From Nitrospira sp. (GTDB lineage Bacteria; Nitrospirota; Nitrospiria; Nitrospirales; Nitrospiraceae), in the NCBI GenBank assembly GCA_005116775.1, contig SWDN01000002.1, positions 25,758 through 59,158 on the forward strand: a stretch of DNA of 33,401 nt, written 5' to 3'. Below, piece after piece: positions 24,879 to 33,401 of this stretch. The notes beneath the pieces are model-generated. The model ran no database searches and was not told the DNA's origin. It saw only the letters and a list, made by a program, of their open reading frames with translations. The number at the start of each line of letters is the position of its first letter. Position 1 is the stretch's first letter. The position numbers and the translations under genes were made by a program.

Positions 24879-25181
24879 ATGGACATGACGAAACAGGACG
24901 TTGAAAAAGTTGCGAAACTGGCTCGACTTGCGTTGACGGATATTGAGAAGGCGGCGTTTACGAAACAGTTAAGCCAGATCCTCACGCATGTGGAGACATT
25001 GAAACAATATGACACGACAGGCGTCGAGCCGACAGCGACGGTGCTGGGGCAAGTCAATGTGTTTCGCCCTGATATTGTGAAGCCATCTCTGCCCATCGAT
25101 CGTGCGGTGGTGAATGCGCCGGAGTCGGCTGACGGGTTTTTTGTAGTTCCAAAAATTATTGAAGATCGACAACCCAATTAA
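24879..25181 (+). CDS. gatC: Asp/Glu-tRNA amidotransferase subunit C
   Basis: GatC is the small scaffold subunit of the GatCAB complex, which converts Glu-tRNA(Gln) or Asp-tRNA(Asn) to the amidated form. From the ATG at 24879 it is 100 aa. Family features are the N-terminal VEKVAKLARLALTDIEK helix and the C-terminal LRPD-like VFRPDIV with an ESADGFFVVPKII end. The chosen start lies after gagggaaggg; a TTG at 24855 is less likely. It opens the gat operon, with panD 15 nt downstream. Confidence 0.93.
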   Translation: MDMTKQDVEKVAKLARLALTDIEKAAFTKQLSQILTHVETLKQYDTTGVEPTATVLGQVNVFRPDIVKPSLPIDRAVVNAPESADGFFVVPKIIEDRQPN

Positions 25182-25196
25182 ATAAACGAGGTTCAA

Positions 25197-25562
25197 ATGT
25201 TCAGGCAAATGTTGCGGTCGAAAATCCATCGAGCTACGGTGACGGAGTCCTGCCTCGACTATGAAGGTAGTCTGACGATTGACGAAGACCTGATGGATGC
25301 AGCGGGGATTTTGCCCTATGAGGCGATCGTCTGTTCCAACTTGAATAACGGCGAACGGTTCATGACCTATGCCATGGCGGGCACGAGGGGCGCAGGCGAG
25401 ATCATCCTGAATGGGCCGACTGCGCGGAAAGGCGCAGTTCGCGATCAGATTATCATCTTCTGCTACGAGTATTATTCAGATGAAGAAATCAAACGGCATG
25501 CTCCCAAGATCATCCAAGTGGACGGGAAGAACAGAATCGTGGCCGGGAAGACGAAACACTGA
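25197..25562 (+). CDS. panD: Aspartate 1-decarboxylase
   Basis: PanD decarboxylates aspartate to beta-alanine for pantothenate and coenzyme A. The 121-aa proenzyme has the self-cleavage site exactly at Gly24-Ser25 (YEGSLTID), where Ser25 becomes the pyruvoyl cofactor. The usual Lys9 (RSKIH) is present, as is the NGERFMTYA segment and the [14 protein letters not shown] motif. The gene sits between gatC and gatA, and its stop codon overlaps the gatA start codon by one base, so the two are probably translationally coupled. The C-terminal tail is slightly extended and basic. Confidence 0.95.
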   Translation: MFRQMLRSKIHRATVTESCLDYEGSLTIDEDLMDAAGILPYEAIVCSNLNNGERFMTYAMAGTRGAGEIILNGPTARKGAVRDQIIIFCYEYYSDEEIKRHAPKIIQVDGKNRIVAGKTKH

Positions 25563-27028
25563 TGTCGCTTCATAGACTCTCGCTCTACGATCTTCATGAG
25601 AAGTTCACGTCCGGCGAAGTCACGGCTACAGAGATCGTGCGTGCCTATGGATTGCGGATCGGCCAGGTCGAGTCCAAAGTGAAGGCCTATATCACGCAGG
25701 CCAAAGATGCGGCAGTTGCGCAAGCTGGTGCGCTCGATGCCTCTTTAAAAGGGTGGCGCAAGACATCGCCGATGATGGGCATGCCGTTGGCGATCAAAGA
25801 CAATATCTGTACTGAGGGAATGCTCACCACCTGCGCATCCCACATGCTTGGGAACTTCGTTCCGCCATACGATGCGACGGTGATTGCCAAGCTGCGCGCG
25901 CAGGGGTATCTGCTGCTTGGGAAGACCAATCTCGATGAATTTGCGATGGGCTCATCAACCGAGAACTCCGCCGTTGGACCCAGCCGCAATCCCTGGAATC
26001 TGCAGTGTGTGCCTGGCGGGTCCAGCGGAGGATCGGCAGCGGCTGTCGCAGCCGACGAATGTGCCGCAGCGTTGGGGTCTGATACGGGCGGGTCGATCCG
26101 TCAGCCTGCGGCGTTTTGCGGGGTAGTGGGTCTCAAGCCGACCTATGGGCGGGTCTCTCGGTACGGGTTGATCGCCTTTGCTTCCTCGCTCGATCAAATC
26201 GGGCCGATCACAAAAGATGTGAAGGATGCCGCCTTCCTCCTCGGCGCCATTGCCGGCCACGATCCGTTGGATTCGACATCGGCCGATGTTCCGGTGCCGG
26301 ACTATCTGAAGGCGCTCAAGAAGAAAGATCTCAAAAAACTGAAAGTCGGTGTGCCGGTCGAGTTTTTTGCGGAAGGGCTGGACCCTGAAGTGGAGCAGGC
26401 AGTGCGGGCGGCGATTCAGGAACTGAAAGCGCTCGGTGGGGAAATCAAGGAAATTCAGTTGCCGAGGACAGATGCAGCGGTCGCCATCTACTATGTGATT
26501 GCTACGGCCGAAGCCAGCTCAAACCTGGCCCGTTATGACGGAGTAAAGTTCGGACTTCGTGCCAAAGAGACCAAAGACCTGCTCGAGTTGTATATGAAGA
26601 CGCGGCAGGAAGGGTTCGGACCGGAAGTGAAGCGTCGGATCATGCTAGGGACGTACGTTCTCAGCGCCGGGTATTATGATGCCTATTACGGCAAGGCGCA
26701 GGCGGTGAGAACTTTGATTCGCCAAGACTTCGAGGCGGCGTTTCAGGAGGTCGATCTCATCGTGACGCCCGTGACACCCACGCCGGCGTTCAAGTTTGGA
26801 GCGAAGGGCGACAACCCGCTTCAGATGTACCTGTCGGACATATTCACCATTTCGGCCAACCTCGCCGGTGTGCCGGCGATCTCGTTGCCCTGTGGGTTCA
26901 GCCAAGAGGGACTTCCCATTGGATTGCAGCTGATCGGCCGTCCCTTTGAAGAAGAGACGCTCTTGCGAGCGGCCTATGCCTATGAACAGAGCACGCAATG
27001 GCGGGCCAAGAAGCCGATGATACGGTGA
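25562..27028 (+). CDS. gatA: Asp/Glu-tRNA amidotransferase subunit A
   Basis: GatA is the amidase subunit that frees ammonia from glutamine for GatB. The 488-aa protein has the amidase-signature catalytic triad Lys79 (AIKDN), Ser154 ([11 protein letters not shown]) and Ser178 ([12 protein letters not shown]), at the same numbering as the Staphylococcus enzyme. The C-terminal [17 protein letters not shown] is conserved. Its start overlaps the panD stop codon. The stop codon lies in the first unit of a 7-bp repeat array. Confidence 0.97.
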   Translation: MSLHRLSLYDLHEKFTSGEVTATEIVRAYGLRIGQVESKVKAYITQAKDAAVAQAGALDASLKGWRKTSPMMGMPLAIKDNICTEGMLTTCASHMLGNFVPPYDATVIAKLRAQGYLLLGKTNLDEFAMGSSTENSAVGPSRNPWNLQCVPGGSSGGSAAAVAADECAAALGSDTGGSIRQPAAFCGVVGLKPTYGRVSRYGLIAFASSLDQIGPITKDVKDAAFLLGAIAGHDPLDSTSADVPVPDYLKALKKKDLKKLKVGVPVEFFAEGLDPEVEQAVRAAIQELKALGGEIKEIQLPRTDAAVAIYYVIATAEASSNLARYDGVKFGLRAKETKDLLELYMKTRQEGFGPEVKRRIMLGTYVLSAGYYDAYYGKAQAVRTLIRQDFEAAFQEVDLIVTPVTPTPAFKFGAKGDNPLQMYLSDIFTISANLAGVPAISLPCGFSQEGLPIGLQLIGRPFEEETLLRAAYAYEQSTQWRAKKPMIR

Positions 27029-27064
27029 AACGTGAGGCGTGAAGGGTGAGGGGTAAAGGGTTAG
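27023..27064. repeat. 7-bp periodic array at the gatA stop codon
   Basis: Six heptamers related to GCGTGAA or GGGTGAG (for example acgtgag at 27030, gcgtgaa at 27037) run without a break and include the gatA stop codon in the first unit. The array ends nine bases before the next gene's start region. It is the reverse-complement form of the arrays in glmU and after manC. Confidence 0.75.
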
Positions 27065-27077
27065 CCGGAGGAAGAAT

Positions 27078-27485
27078 ATGACCATCGTCGAAATGGCTGC
27101 GATTCTTGTGGCGGTCACGTTTGTCGTGTTAGTAGGCTTTCTCGTGCCCGTGATGATTCAAGTTCGCAAAACCGTGGCGGAGTCTGAACAGCTTCTGGCC
27201 AAAATGAACCATGATCTGCCGCCGTTGATCAGCGAGCTTAAAGGGGTGAGCCGCAACGTGAACGATCTGACCGAACAAGCCCGCCTGGGAGTTGAGCATG
27301 CTGCGGTCCTCTTGCATGCAGTCGGAGAAGTGGGGGAATCGGTACAGCACGTCCATGAGGTGGTGAAGGGATCGAGCGGGTCGATGTTGGCGAATGTGGC
27401 GAGTGTAGTAGCCGGAGTGAAGGCTGCAACCAAAGTCATGAAGGAACGGTTCCGAGAAGATGGAGGGCATCACAATGGCGGATGA
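27078..27485 (+). CDS. DUF948-family membrane-anchored protein
   Basis: The 135-aa protein has one N-terminal membrane helix (about residues 5-25) followed by a long helical region rich in Leu, Val, Glu and Asn (VAESEQLLAKMNHDL, SRNVNDLTEQAR), probably coiled coil. This matches DUF948, a family of general-stress-like membrane proteins with no known activity. The YtxH-like gene overlaps its 3' end by 11 nt. Such DUF948-YtxH pairs are known from stress operons in Bacillus (ytxG/ytxH). An aggagga-like site precedes the ATG. Confidence 0.8.
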   Translation: MTIVEMAAILVAVTFVVLVGFLVPVMIQVRKTVAESEQLLAKMNHDLPPLISELKGVSRNVNDLTEQARLGVEHAAVLLHAVGEVGESVQHVHEVVKGSSGSMLANVASVVAGVKAATKVMKERFREDGGHHNGG

Positions 27486-27795
27486 TCGCGGTTCCTCATC
27501 AGCAGGGGTCTTACTCGCATTCTTGAGCGGTGCGGCGCTAGGAGCGGTGGCGGCGCTATTGCTGGCTCCACAGACCGGGCGCGAATCGCGCGAGCAGTTG
27601 CGTGGGTATGCCCGTCGGGCAGAGGGTGATCTGCGCGATTTGGCAGGCCGCGCGGGAGAAACGTTCGAAGAAGTCGTGGGAGAGGGGAAGGAATTTGTGG
27701 ACTCGAAGAAAGCGGTCCTACGCGAAGCGTTTGATGCCGGTCGTGAGGCGATGCGACGCGAGCGTGACCGGTTGCATGAAGAGGATCGTGGCTAA
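27475..27795 (+). CDS. YtxH-domain protein
   Basis: This 106-aa protein has an N-terminal hydrophobic, glycine/alanine-rich helix (VLLAFLSGAALGAVAALLLAP) followed by the signature PQTGRESREQL and a charged amphipathic helix. YtxH proteins are small membrane-associated proteins linked to stress responses. The ATG at 27475 is selected because ggaggg lies seven bases upstream; it overlaps the end of the DUF948 gene. gatB begins four bases after its stop, so the pair appears to belong to the gat operon. Confidence 0.82.
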   Translation: MADDRGSSSAGVLLAFLSGAALGAVAALLLAPQTGRESREQLRGYARRAEGDLRDLAGRAGETFEEVVGEGKEFVDSKKAVLREAFDAGREAMRRERDRLHEEDRG

Positions 27796-27798
27796 ACG

Positions 27799-29229
27799 AT
27801 GATCTACGAAGTTGTCATCGGCGTGGAGGTCCATGCGCAGCTACGGACGCAGTCCAAGCTATTTTGCGGCTGCGGGACGGTGTTTGGGCTCACGGCCAAT
27901 AGTCAGACCTGTCCCTTGTGCTTGGGGCTTCCTGGCTCGTTGCCGGTGCTGAATCGGACAGCGGTCGAGATGGCCGTACGCGCGGGGCTGGCGTTGAATT
28001 GCACGATTGCGGCGACCAATCTTTTTGCGCGGAAAAACTACTTCTATCCGGATCTACCCAAGGGCTATCAGATTTCTCAATACGAGGCGCCGATTTGTGA
28101 GCATGGGTGGATCGAAATTGCGACGAGTGAGGGCAGGCGGCGTGTCCGTATCCGCCGCGCCCACCTGGAAGAAGACGCAGGGAAGAGTGTCCACGTTGCC
28201 GGCGCTAATGGGAGTCGTGTTGATTTGAATCGGGCGGGAACTCCGCTGCTGGAAATCGTGACGGAGCCAGACTTACGGTCGGCCGATGAAGTCGTGGCCT
28301 ATTTGAAGGGCCTCCGCGATGTGCTCATGTATCTCGAAGTCTGCGACGGCAATATGGATGAAGGGAGTTTTCGTTGCGAGCCGAATCTCTCGCTCCGTCC
28401 GTTGGGCCAGAAAGAGTTCGGGACTAAGGTCGAACTCAAGAACATCAATTCATTCAAGTTCGTCAAAGATGCCATCGAATACGAGATCAAACGCCAGACG
28501 AAGGTGTTGAGCGAGGGCGGAAAGATCAACCAGGAGACCAGGCTTTGGAACCTCGATCGCGGCGAAACGGCGGTGATGCGCTCCAAGGAAGAGGCGCACG
28601 ACTATCGCTACTTCCCCGACCCAGATCTGGTGCCGCTCAAGCTGGAGAAGGAATGGATCGAGGGATGTCGTAAGCAGGTGACTGAGTTGCCTGCGGCTAG
28701 GCTGCAGCGATTTGTCAGTCAGTGGGCTCTGTCTGAGTATGATGCCGGTGTGTTGACGGCGTCGAAGGCAGTGGCCGACTACTTCGAATCCTGTGTGACG
28801 TTGTTCAATCAGCCCAAGACGGTGAGCAATTGGGTGATGGGCGAACTCACCAGGGAGTTGAATAACTCAGGGACCGACGCGAGTGCCTCTCCGGTCTCGC
28901 CTGAGCGGCTCGTTAACCTGCTGCAGATGGTCGACAAAGGCACGGTCAGTTTGAAAGTCGCGCGCGAGATTTTTCCGGAAGTCTATAGTAGTGGGAAGAC
29001 ACCGGAACAGATCGTTCAAGAGAAGGGGCTCGTGCAAGTATCCGACGAAGGGGCACTCGATACCATCATTGGTGACGTGCTTGCCAAAAACCAGATGCAA
29101 GTGGCGCAGTTCAAAGAGGGCAAGCAGCAGGTGCTTGGATTCCTGGTTGGGCAGGTGATGAAGGCGAGTGGCGGCAAGGCGAATCCTGGGAAGGTGAATG
29201 AGTTATTGAAGAAGAGGTTGGCGGGATGA
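27799..29229 (+). CDS. gatB: Asp/Glu-tRNA amidotransferase subunit B
   Basis: GatB activates the mischarged tRNA by phosphorylation and completes transamidation. The 476-aa protein begins [13 protein letters not shown], the family hallmark. A zinc site is formed by Cys23, Cys25, Cys38 and Cys41. Further motifs are [19 protein letters not shown] and EDAGKS. The C-terminal GatB/YqeY tail domain covers roughly the last 150 residues. The last codons and the stop lie inside a 95-bp palindromic element. Having gatB after gatC, panD and gatA completes the complex in one operon. Confidence 0.97.
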   Translation: MIYEVVIGVEVHAQLRTQSKLFCGCGTVFGLTANSQTCPLCLGLPGSLPVLNRTAVEMAVRAGLALNCTIAATNLFARKNYFYPDLPKGYQISQYEAPICEHGWIEIATSEGRRRVRIRRAHLEEDAGKSVHVAGANGSRVDLNRAGTPLLEIVTEPDLRSADEVVAYLKGLRDVLMYLEVCDGNMDEGSFRCEPNLSLRPLGQKEFGTKVELKNINSFKFVKDAIEYEIKRQTKVLSEGGKINQETRLWNLDRGETAVMRSKEEAHDYRYFPDPDLVPLKLEKEWIEGCRKQVTELPAARLQRFVSQWALSEYDAGVLTASKAVADYFESCVTLFNQPKTVSNWVMGELTRELNNSGTDASASPVSPERLVNLLQMVDKGTVSLKVAREIFPEVYSSGKTPEQIVQEKGLVQVSDEGALDTIIGDVLAKNQMQVAQFKEGKQQVLGFLVGQVMKASGGKANPGKVNELLKKRLAG

Positions 29230-29317
29230 GGCTGAGTGCCTTCGTTGCTCGCGGAACGCGCACGATGAGACTGTGCTCGTCCGACGCGCGCAGTCGAAGG
29301 CAACCCAGCCTCATCCC
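29223..29317. repeat. 95-bp palindromic element overlapping the gatB stop
   Basis: The left arm gggatgaggctgagtgccttcg pairs with the right arm cgaaggcaacccagcctcatccc with few mismatches. The inner part repeats the words tgctcg and acgcgc in partial symmetry. The stop codon of gatB falls in the left arm. The structure could end transcription or protect the mRNA, and I remember comparable palindromes in Nitrospira genomes without being able to confirm it. Confidence 0.65.
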
Positions 29318-29385
29318 TTGAAGGTGTAGGAGAGTAAGAGTGCTGAATCGGTCAAGAGGGGTGAGTGCGGATACTGTCGCCGACC

Positions 29386-29443
29386 AGCCCGTCCGTCCTC
29401 GCACCCCGCCAGGTGTAGGGACCTCGCTGCGGGCGTACGGGCT
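29386..29443. repeat. Imperfect hairpin upstream of the zinc-ribbon gene
   Basis: agcccgtccgtcctc at 29386-29400 pairs imperfectly with gcgggcgtacgggct at 29429-29443. It shares the core cgtacggg with the palindrome at 8923. The rest of the 29318-29503 gap shows no gene. Confidence 0.4.
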
Positions 29444-29503
29444 CCCAGGTTGGCGCTACCCGCGCTTAGAGGTTAAGAGAAGATCAGGAAAGGAAGCTAT
29501 CAT

Positions 29504-29740
29504 ATGAGTAAAAAGTGGCGTGCGGTACCGAAAGATCTGCTTTCTATTCTTGCATGGAATCCCAATAAGCCAACAAAGTTGAATCCGGAACGGCTTCACT
29601 GTCAACGATGCGGATCAACTGTCTTTCAAGTCGTAAAAGAAAAAAGACCCTACAAGCACAAGAGTAAGCAAGCCAACAGGAAGAGACACACGATGGTGTG
29701 CGTCTCGTGTCTAAAGAATGCTGCCTTTTTTAAAGCATAG
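29504..29740 (+). CDS. Hypothetical small zinc-ribbon protein
   Basis: This 78-aa protein is not assigned to a named family. Two CxxC pairs, Cys33/Cys36 (CQRC) and Cys66/Cys69 (CVSC), suggest a zinc ribbon, and the region between them is very basic (KEKRPYKHKSKQANRKR), suggesting nucleic-acid binding. The ATG is preceded by aggaaagga at a reasonable distance. It lies on the same strand between the gat operon and the toxin-antitoxin pair. Its codon use looks more AT-rich than its neighbours, which hints at acquisition. Confidence 0.6.
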   Translation: MSKKWRAVPKDLLSILAWNPNKPTKLNPERLHCQRCGSTVFQVVKEKRPYKHKSKQANRKRHTMVCVSCLKNAAFFKA

Positions 29741-29757
29741 ACTAGAGGTGAAGCGCT

Positions 29758-29832
29758 ATGAGCGCGATTCGAAAGATCATGGGGCGGCAGATTGTCGATT
29801 CGCAGGGAAGTCTGATCGTCGAGGAGGAATGA
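29758..29832 (+). pseudogene. Remnant of an enolase 5' end (24 codons)
   Basis: The short frame MSAIRKIMGRQIVDSQGSL ends with EEE and a stop. It matches the first 24 residues of the enolase that starts at 30353 at 15 positions (MSAIR, GRQI, DS, G). It has its own agaggtg ribosome binding site. The stop overlaps the region before the antitoxin start, and gaggagga inside it serves as the antitoxin's ribosome binding site. The likely origin is the original enolase start, separated from the gene by the inserted toxin-antitoxin pair. It could also function as a leader peptide. Confidence 0.7.
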
Positions 29833-29833
29833 T

Positions 29834-30052
29834 ATGGCAGCGACCGTGGCCAGAATGACCAAACATGAACTGAAGGAAATTATCGAATCGACGGTCGAAC
29901 AGAAACTGCTGGAGCTATTGGGCGATCCCGACCAAGATCTTGTGCTGAAGAAGGCAGTCAAGGGTCGGTTACTTCGTCAACGAAAAGCCGTAGCCTCAGG
30001 TCAACGTGGTGAGTCGTTGTCCGTGATTGTGAAGCGGTTGGGACTTAGCTGA
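29834..30052 (+). CDS. Antitoxin of a RelE/ParE-type toxin-antitoxin pair
   Basis: The 72-aa protein is mostly helical, with an N-terminal TKHELKEIIESTVEQKLLELLGDPD segment in pieces typical of short antitoxins (ELKEII, LLELLGDPD) and a C-terminal VIVKRLGLS. It would bind and neutralise the toxin encoded three bases downstream and may repress the operon. I identify it mainly by position and general form, not by a definite DNA-binding motif. The start has gaggagga directly upstream. Confidence 0.75.
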   Translation: MAATVARMTKHELKEIIESTVEQKLLELLGDPDQDLVLKKAVKGRLLRQRKAVASGQRGESLSVIVKRLGLS

Positions 30053-30055
30053 GAT

Positions 30056-30319
30056 ATGTATCATGTTCGTCTTCTGGACTCGGCCACGAAGGAATTGGGC
30101 AAACTCGATAAGTCAGTGGCTAGGAGGATTGTCGAGCGAGTCAATTGGCTGGCAGAGAATCTTAAGCGTGTCCAGCCAAAAACTCTCACGGGAGACCTTG
30201 AAGGGTTGTTCAAATTACGTGTTGGCGACTATCGCGTAATCTACGAATTGATTCACAATGAACAGATAATCATCGTTCATGGGATTGGTCATCGGCGGGA
30301 GATTTATCGGAAGGGATAG
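30056..30319 (+). CDS. RelE/ParE-superfamily toxin
   Basis: The 87-aa protein shows the RelE-fold pattern: LLDSATKELGKLDKSV at the N-terminus, then LTGDLEGLFKLRVGDYRVIYEL and a final IIIVHGIGHRREIYRKG. The GLxKLRVGDYRVIYE and GHRREIY segments are characteristic of RelE toxins that cut mRNA on ribosomes, though ParE relatives poison gyrase. The conserved arginine in the RVGDYR segment and the terminal HRREIY residues are present, so an active toxin is likely. It follows its antitoxin by three bases and precedes enolase by 33 nt. Confidence 0.88.
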   Translation: MYHVRLLDSATKELGKLDKSVARRIVERVNWLAENLKRVQPKTLTGDLEGLFKLRVGDYRVIYELIHNEQIIIVHGIGHRREIYRKG

Positions 30320-30349
30320 TGGCAGCAGTCCATATAGAGGATGGAGTAA

Positions 30350-31632
<1,283 letters not shown>

Positions 31633-31648
31633 GGACGAGCGAGCGACG

Positions 31649-31999
31649 ATGATCATTAAGCAGAATCGTGGACGGCAGTGGCTTGATTGGCAGCGCCGTA
31701 TGGTGACAGGCGCGCACTATATTGGAGTGAGCGTGTGCCTGCTGCTGCTCATCGTCTTGGTCTTTGGCGACATGGGTCTGCCGCGCTATTTCTCTATGCG
31801 TGAACAAGTCCAACAGCTGGGCATTGATCTCCAAGAGCTTCAACGGACGACCCGCACGCTTCGAGAAGGGATTGATGGCTTGGAGCACGATCCTGCGAAA
31901 GTCGAACGGTTGGCGCGGGAGCAGCTCGGCTACGTGCGCAAAGGTGAAACCGTGTATCAATTGATTCCATCGTCACCACAGGAGCGGCCACGTCCGTGA
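31649..31999 (+). CDS. FtsB/DivIC-like septum formation protein
   Basis: The 116-aa protein has a cytoplasmic basic N-terminus (KQNRGRQWLDWQRR), one membrane helix (about residues 25-44, VSVCLLLLIVLVFGDMG) and a periplasmic coiled coil (MREQVQQLGIDLQELQRTTRTL) followed by the typical GIDGLEHDPAKVERLAREQLGYVRKGE in pieces. This matches FtsB/DivIC, which joins FtsL and FtsQ in the divisome. The ATG at 31649 gives a normal N-terminus; upstream codons lie within enolase. It comes right after eno, an arrangement common in many bacteria. Confidence 0.88.
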   Translation: MIIKQNRGRQWLDWQRRMVTGAHYIGVSVCLLLLIVLVFGDMGLPRYFSMREQVQQLGIDLQELQRTTRTLREGIDGLEHDPAKVERLAREQLGYVRKGETVYQLIPSSPQERPRP

Positions 32000-32003
32000 C
32001 ACC

Positions 32004-32888
32004 ATGAAGTTTGGCACAGTGGCGATCATTGGACGGCCGAACGTCGGTAAGTCGACCTTGCTCAATCGATTGCTTGAGCAGAAGATTGCGATCGTGTCGG
32101 ACAAGCCGCAAACGACAAGGACGAGAATTCTTGGAGTGGTGCATGCGCCTGGCGCGCAGATTGCGCTGCTCGATACGCCAGGGTTGCATAAACCGCAACA
32201 TCTGCTGAATCGTCGCATGGTCCGCACCACGGTCGATGTGCTGGACGAGGCGGATATCGTGTATGTGTTGATGGACACGACCAGTTTGCCCGGTCCAGGC
32301 GATCTCTTGGTTCTTGACCATGTGAAAGGAGCGGTGAGGAAGCGCCCGCGCCCAATCATTCTCGTGTTGAACAAGGTGGACCTGGTCAATAAGCTGAAGT
32401 TGCTGCCGGTGATGGAAACCTATGCCAGGTTATTCGGATGGACGGATGTCGTGCCGGTATCGGCTGAAACCGGCGATAATGTCGATCGGCTGTTGTCTGT
32501 CACTGTGGGGCATCTATCGGAGGGGGATGCGGCCTATGATGCAGACACCGTCACCGATCAGTCGATGCGGACCTTGGCAGCCGAGATGATTCGCGAGAAG
32601 ATTTTATGCCAGACCTATGAAGAGGTGCCGTATTCGGTTGCCGTGGAGATCGACGAATTTGTCGAGGAGGGGAAGCTGGCCCGCATCAGCGCAACAGTGT
32701 TGGTCGAACGAGAGTCGCATAAGGCGATCGTCATCGGGAAGCATGGAGAGAAGCTCAAAGCGGTTGGGACTGAGGCGCGACGTGACATGGAACAGATCTT
32801 TGGCATGAAAGTGTTTCTGCAGTTGTGGGTGAAAGTGCGGGAGGCATGGCGAGAAGACGAGCATGCGCTCACGGAGTTAGGGTATTAA
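32004..32888 (+). CDS. era: GTPase Era
   Basis: Era binds 16S rRNA near its 3' end and assists 30S ribosome maturation. The 294-aa protein has the G1 loop GRPNVGKST (residues 10-18), a G2/G3 region with DTPGLH, the G4 motif NKVD and a C-terminal KH domain (GKHGEKLKAVG) ending in VFLQLWVKV. The ATG at 32004 gives the standard N-terminus. It follows the FtsB-like gene by four bases and is followed closely by mgtE. Confidence 0.97.
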   Translation: MKFGTVAIIGRPNVGKSTLLNRLLEQKIAIVSDKPQTTRTRILGVVHAPGAQIALLDTPGLHKPQHLLNRRMVRTTVDVLDEADIVYVLMDTTSLPGPGDLLVLDHVKGAVRKRPRPIILVLNKVDLVNKLKLLPVMETYARLFGWTDVVPVSAETGDNVDRLLSVTVGHLSEGDAAYDADTVTDQSMRTLAAEMIREKILCQTYEEVPYSVAVEIDEFVEEGKLARISATVLVERESHKAIVIGKHGEKLKAVGTEARRDMEQIFGMKVFLQLWVKVREAWREDEHALTELGY

Positions 32889-32898
32889 CAGGATCGTG

Positions 32899-33401
32899 AT
32901 GCAGCCGACAGAACGTATGACAGAATTGAATCCAGGGGATTCGCATCCTCGCCCAGGAGATAAAGACCTCCTCCGCGAGGCGTTGCGCGACCAGGCCGAT
33001 CGAGGCCGGACCAAATCCGACATCGTGCTGTTGTCGGTACAACGGTTGCTGCACCGAGGTGCGATCACCAATCTTGCGAAGATGCTGAGCAGGATGCATC
33101 AGGCCGATGTGGCGCGAGTCATTACGCATCTGTCGTCCCCCAAGGAAAAACGTGAAGTCTTCGAACTGGTGCGAGGCGAGTCAAAGCGAGGGCAGGTGCT
33201 TAGCGAACTCGACAGCGATAGCATCAATCAGGTGCTGGCGGACCTGCTGCACTCGGATATTGCCTGGTTGATCAAAGACCTCGGCCCAGACGATGCAGCC
33301 TACCTCCTTGGGGTCCTGCCAGAAGAACGGGCCAAAGAGATTCTCTCGCTGATGCGAGAAGAGGACTCCACGGAAGTTGCCGACCTGCTGAAGTATCCAA
33401 A
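32899..33401 (+). CDS. mgtE: Magnesium transporter MgtE, N-terminal part, cut by window end
   Basis: The available 167 residues match the cytoplasmic MgtE_N superhelical domain, with repeated helices such as LLHRGAITNLAKML, DVARVITHLSSPKEKREVFEL and DAAYLLGVLPEERAKEIL. The CBS pair and membrane part expected downstream lie outside the window. The domain senses magnesium and closes the channel. The ATG at 32899 is preceded by cagga; a GTG one codon before and an ATG at 32917 are alternatives. Confidence 0.9.
   Translation, partial: MQPTERMTELNPGDSHPRPGDKDLLREALRDQADRGRTKSDIVLLSVQRLLHRGAITNLAKMLSRMHQADVARVITHLSSPKEKREVFELVRGESKRGQVLSELDSDSINQVLADLLHSDIAWLIKDLGPDDAAYLLGVLPEERAKEILSLMREEDSTEVADLLKYP

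Noticed and set aside
29318-29503. Possible tRNA or structured RNA gene
   Set aside because: Hairpins are present, but no tRNA arms or known RNA consensus could be found.

Overview
The window is a dense, moderately GC-rich stretch of bacterial chromosome holding almost only housekeeping genes. Gene content and order suggest a member of Nitrospirota close to Nitrospira. Supporting points are a class I fructose-bisphosphatase next to a DhnA-type class I aldolase, gatC-panD-gatA-(DUF948)-(YtxH)-gatB, tmk-holB-metG, and interspersed intergenic repeats that resemble ones I remember from Nitrospira. The lineage call is inference; no rRNA or tRNA gene was seen.

Layout: (1) 1-8.8 kb, plus strand: mannose activation (manC-type, phosphomannomutase), a DUF3108 envelope protein, gluconeogenesis (fbp, fba), a Do/HtrA protease, and MEP-pathway ispD and ispF, the latter running into a cysE remnant. 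(2) 8.9-11.5 kb, minus strand: a PsiF-repeat secreted protein, truA and an AMIN-domain amidase. (3) 11.8-18.8 kb, mixed strands: a NYN nuclease, tatD and TonB-like 3' remnants, a PAP2 phosphatase, a CobW-type GTPase, a CDF metal exporter, an unknown secreted protein, a metG lacking its 5' part, a holB 5' remnant and tmk. (4) 18.9-23.0 kb: a DUF502 membrane protein, glmU and glmS (UDP-GlcNAc synthesis), with wecB convergent. (5) 24.9-29.2 kb: the gat amidotransferase operon with panD embedded. (6) 29.5-33.4 kb: a zinc-ribbon small protein, a RelE/ParE-like toxin-antitoxin pair sitting between two copies of the enolase start, a frameshifted enolase, an FtsB-like protein, era and the start of mgtE.

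The genes work together mainly in envelope precursor supply (mannose-1-P, GDP-mannose, UDP-GlcNAc, ManNAc, isoprenoids), peptidoglycan remodelling and division (amidase, FtsB), gluconeogenesis (enolase, aldolase, FBPase) and translation (GatCAB, MetRS, TruA, Era).

Three things stand out. First, three abrupt junctions fuse parts of unrelated housekeeping genes (ispF/cysE near 8590, tatD/tonB-like near 12495, metG/holB near 17950), and enolase has a 7-nt frameshifting loss near 31171. Such damage to normally essential genes suggests either deletions or assembly collapse. Second, intergenic gaps repeatedly hold short-period arrays with 7-bp or 9-bp units. They often fold into hairpins and sometimes carry stop codons, a start codon or coding sequence. 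Third, the toxin-antitoxin pair appears to have entered at the 5' end of enolase, leaving the old start behind and supplying a new one.
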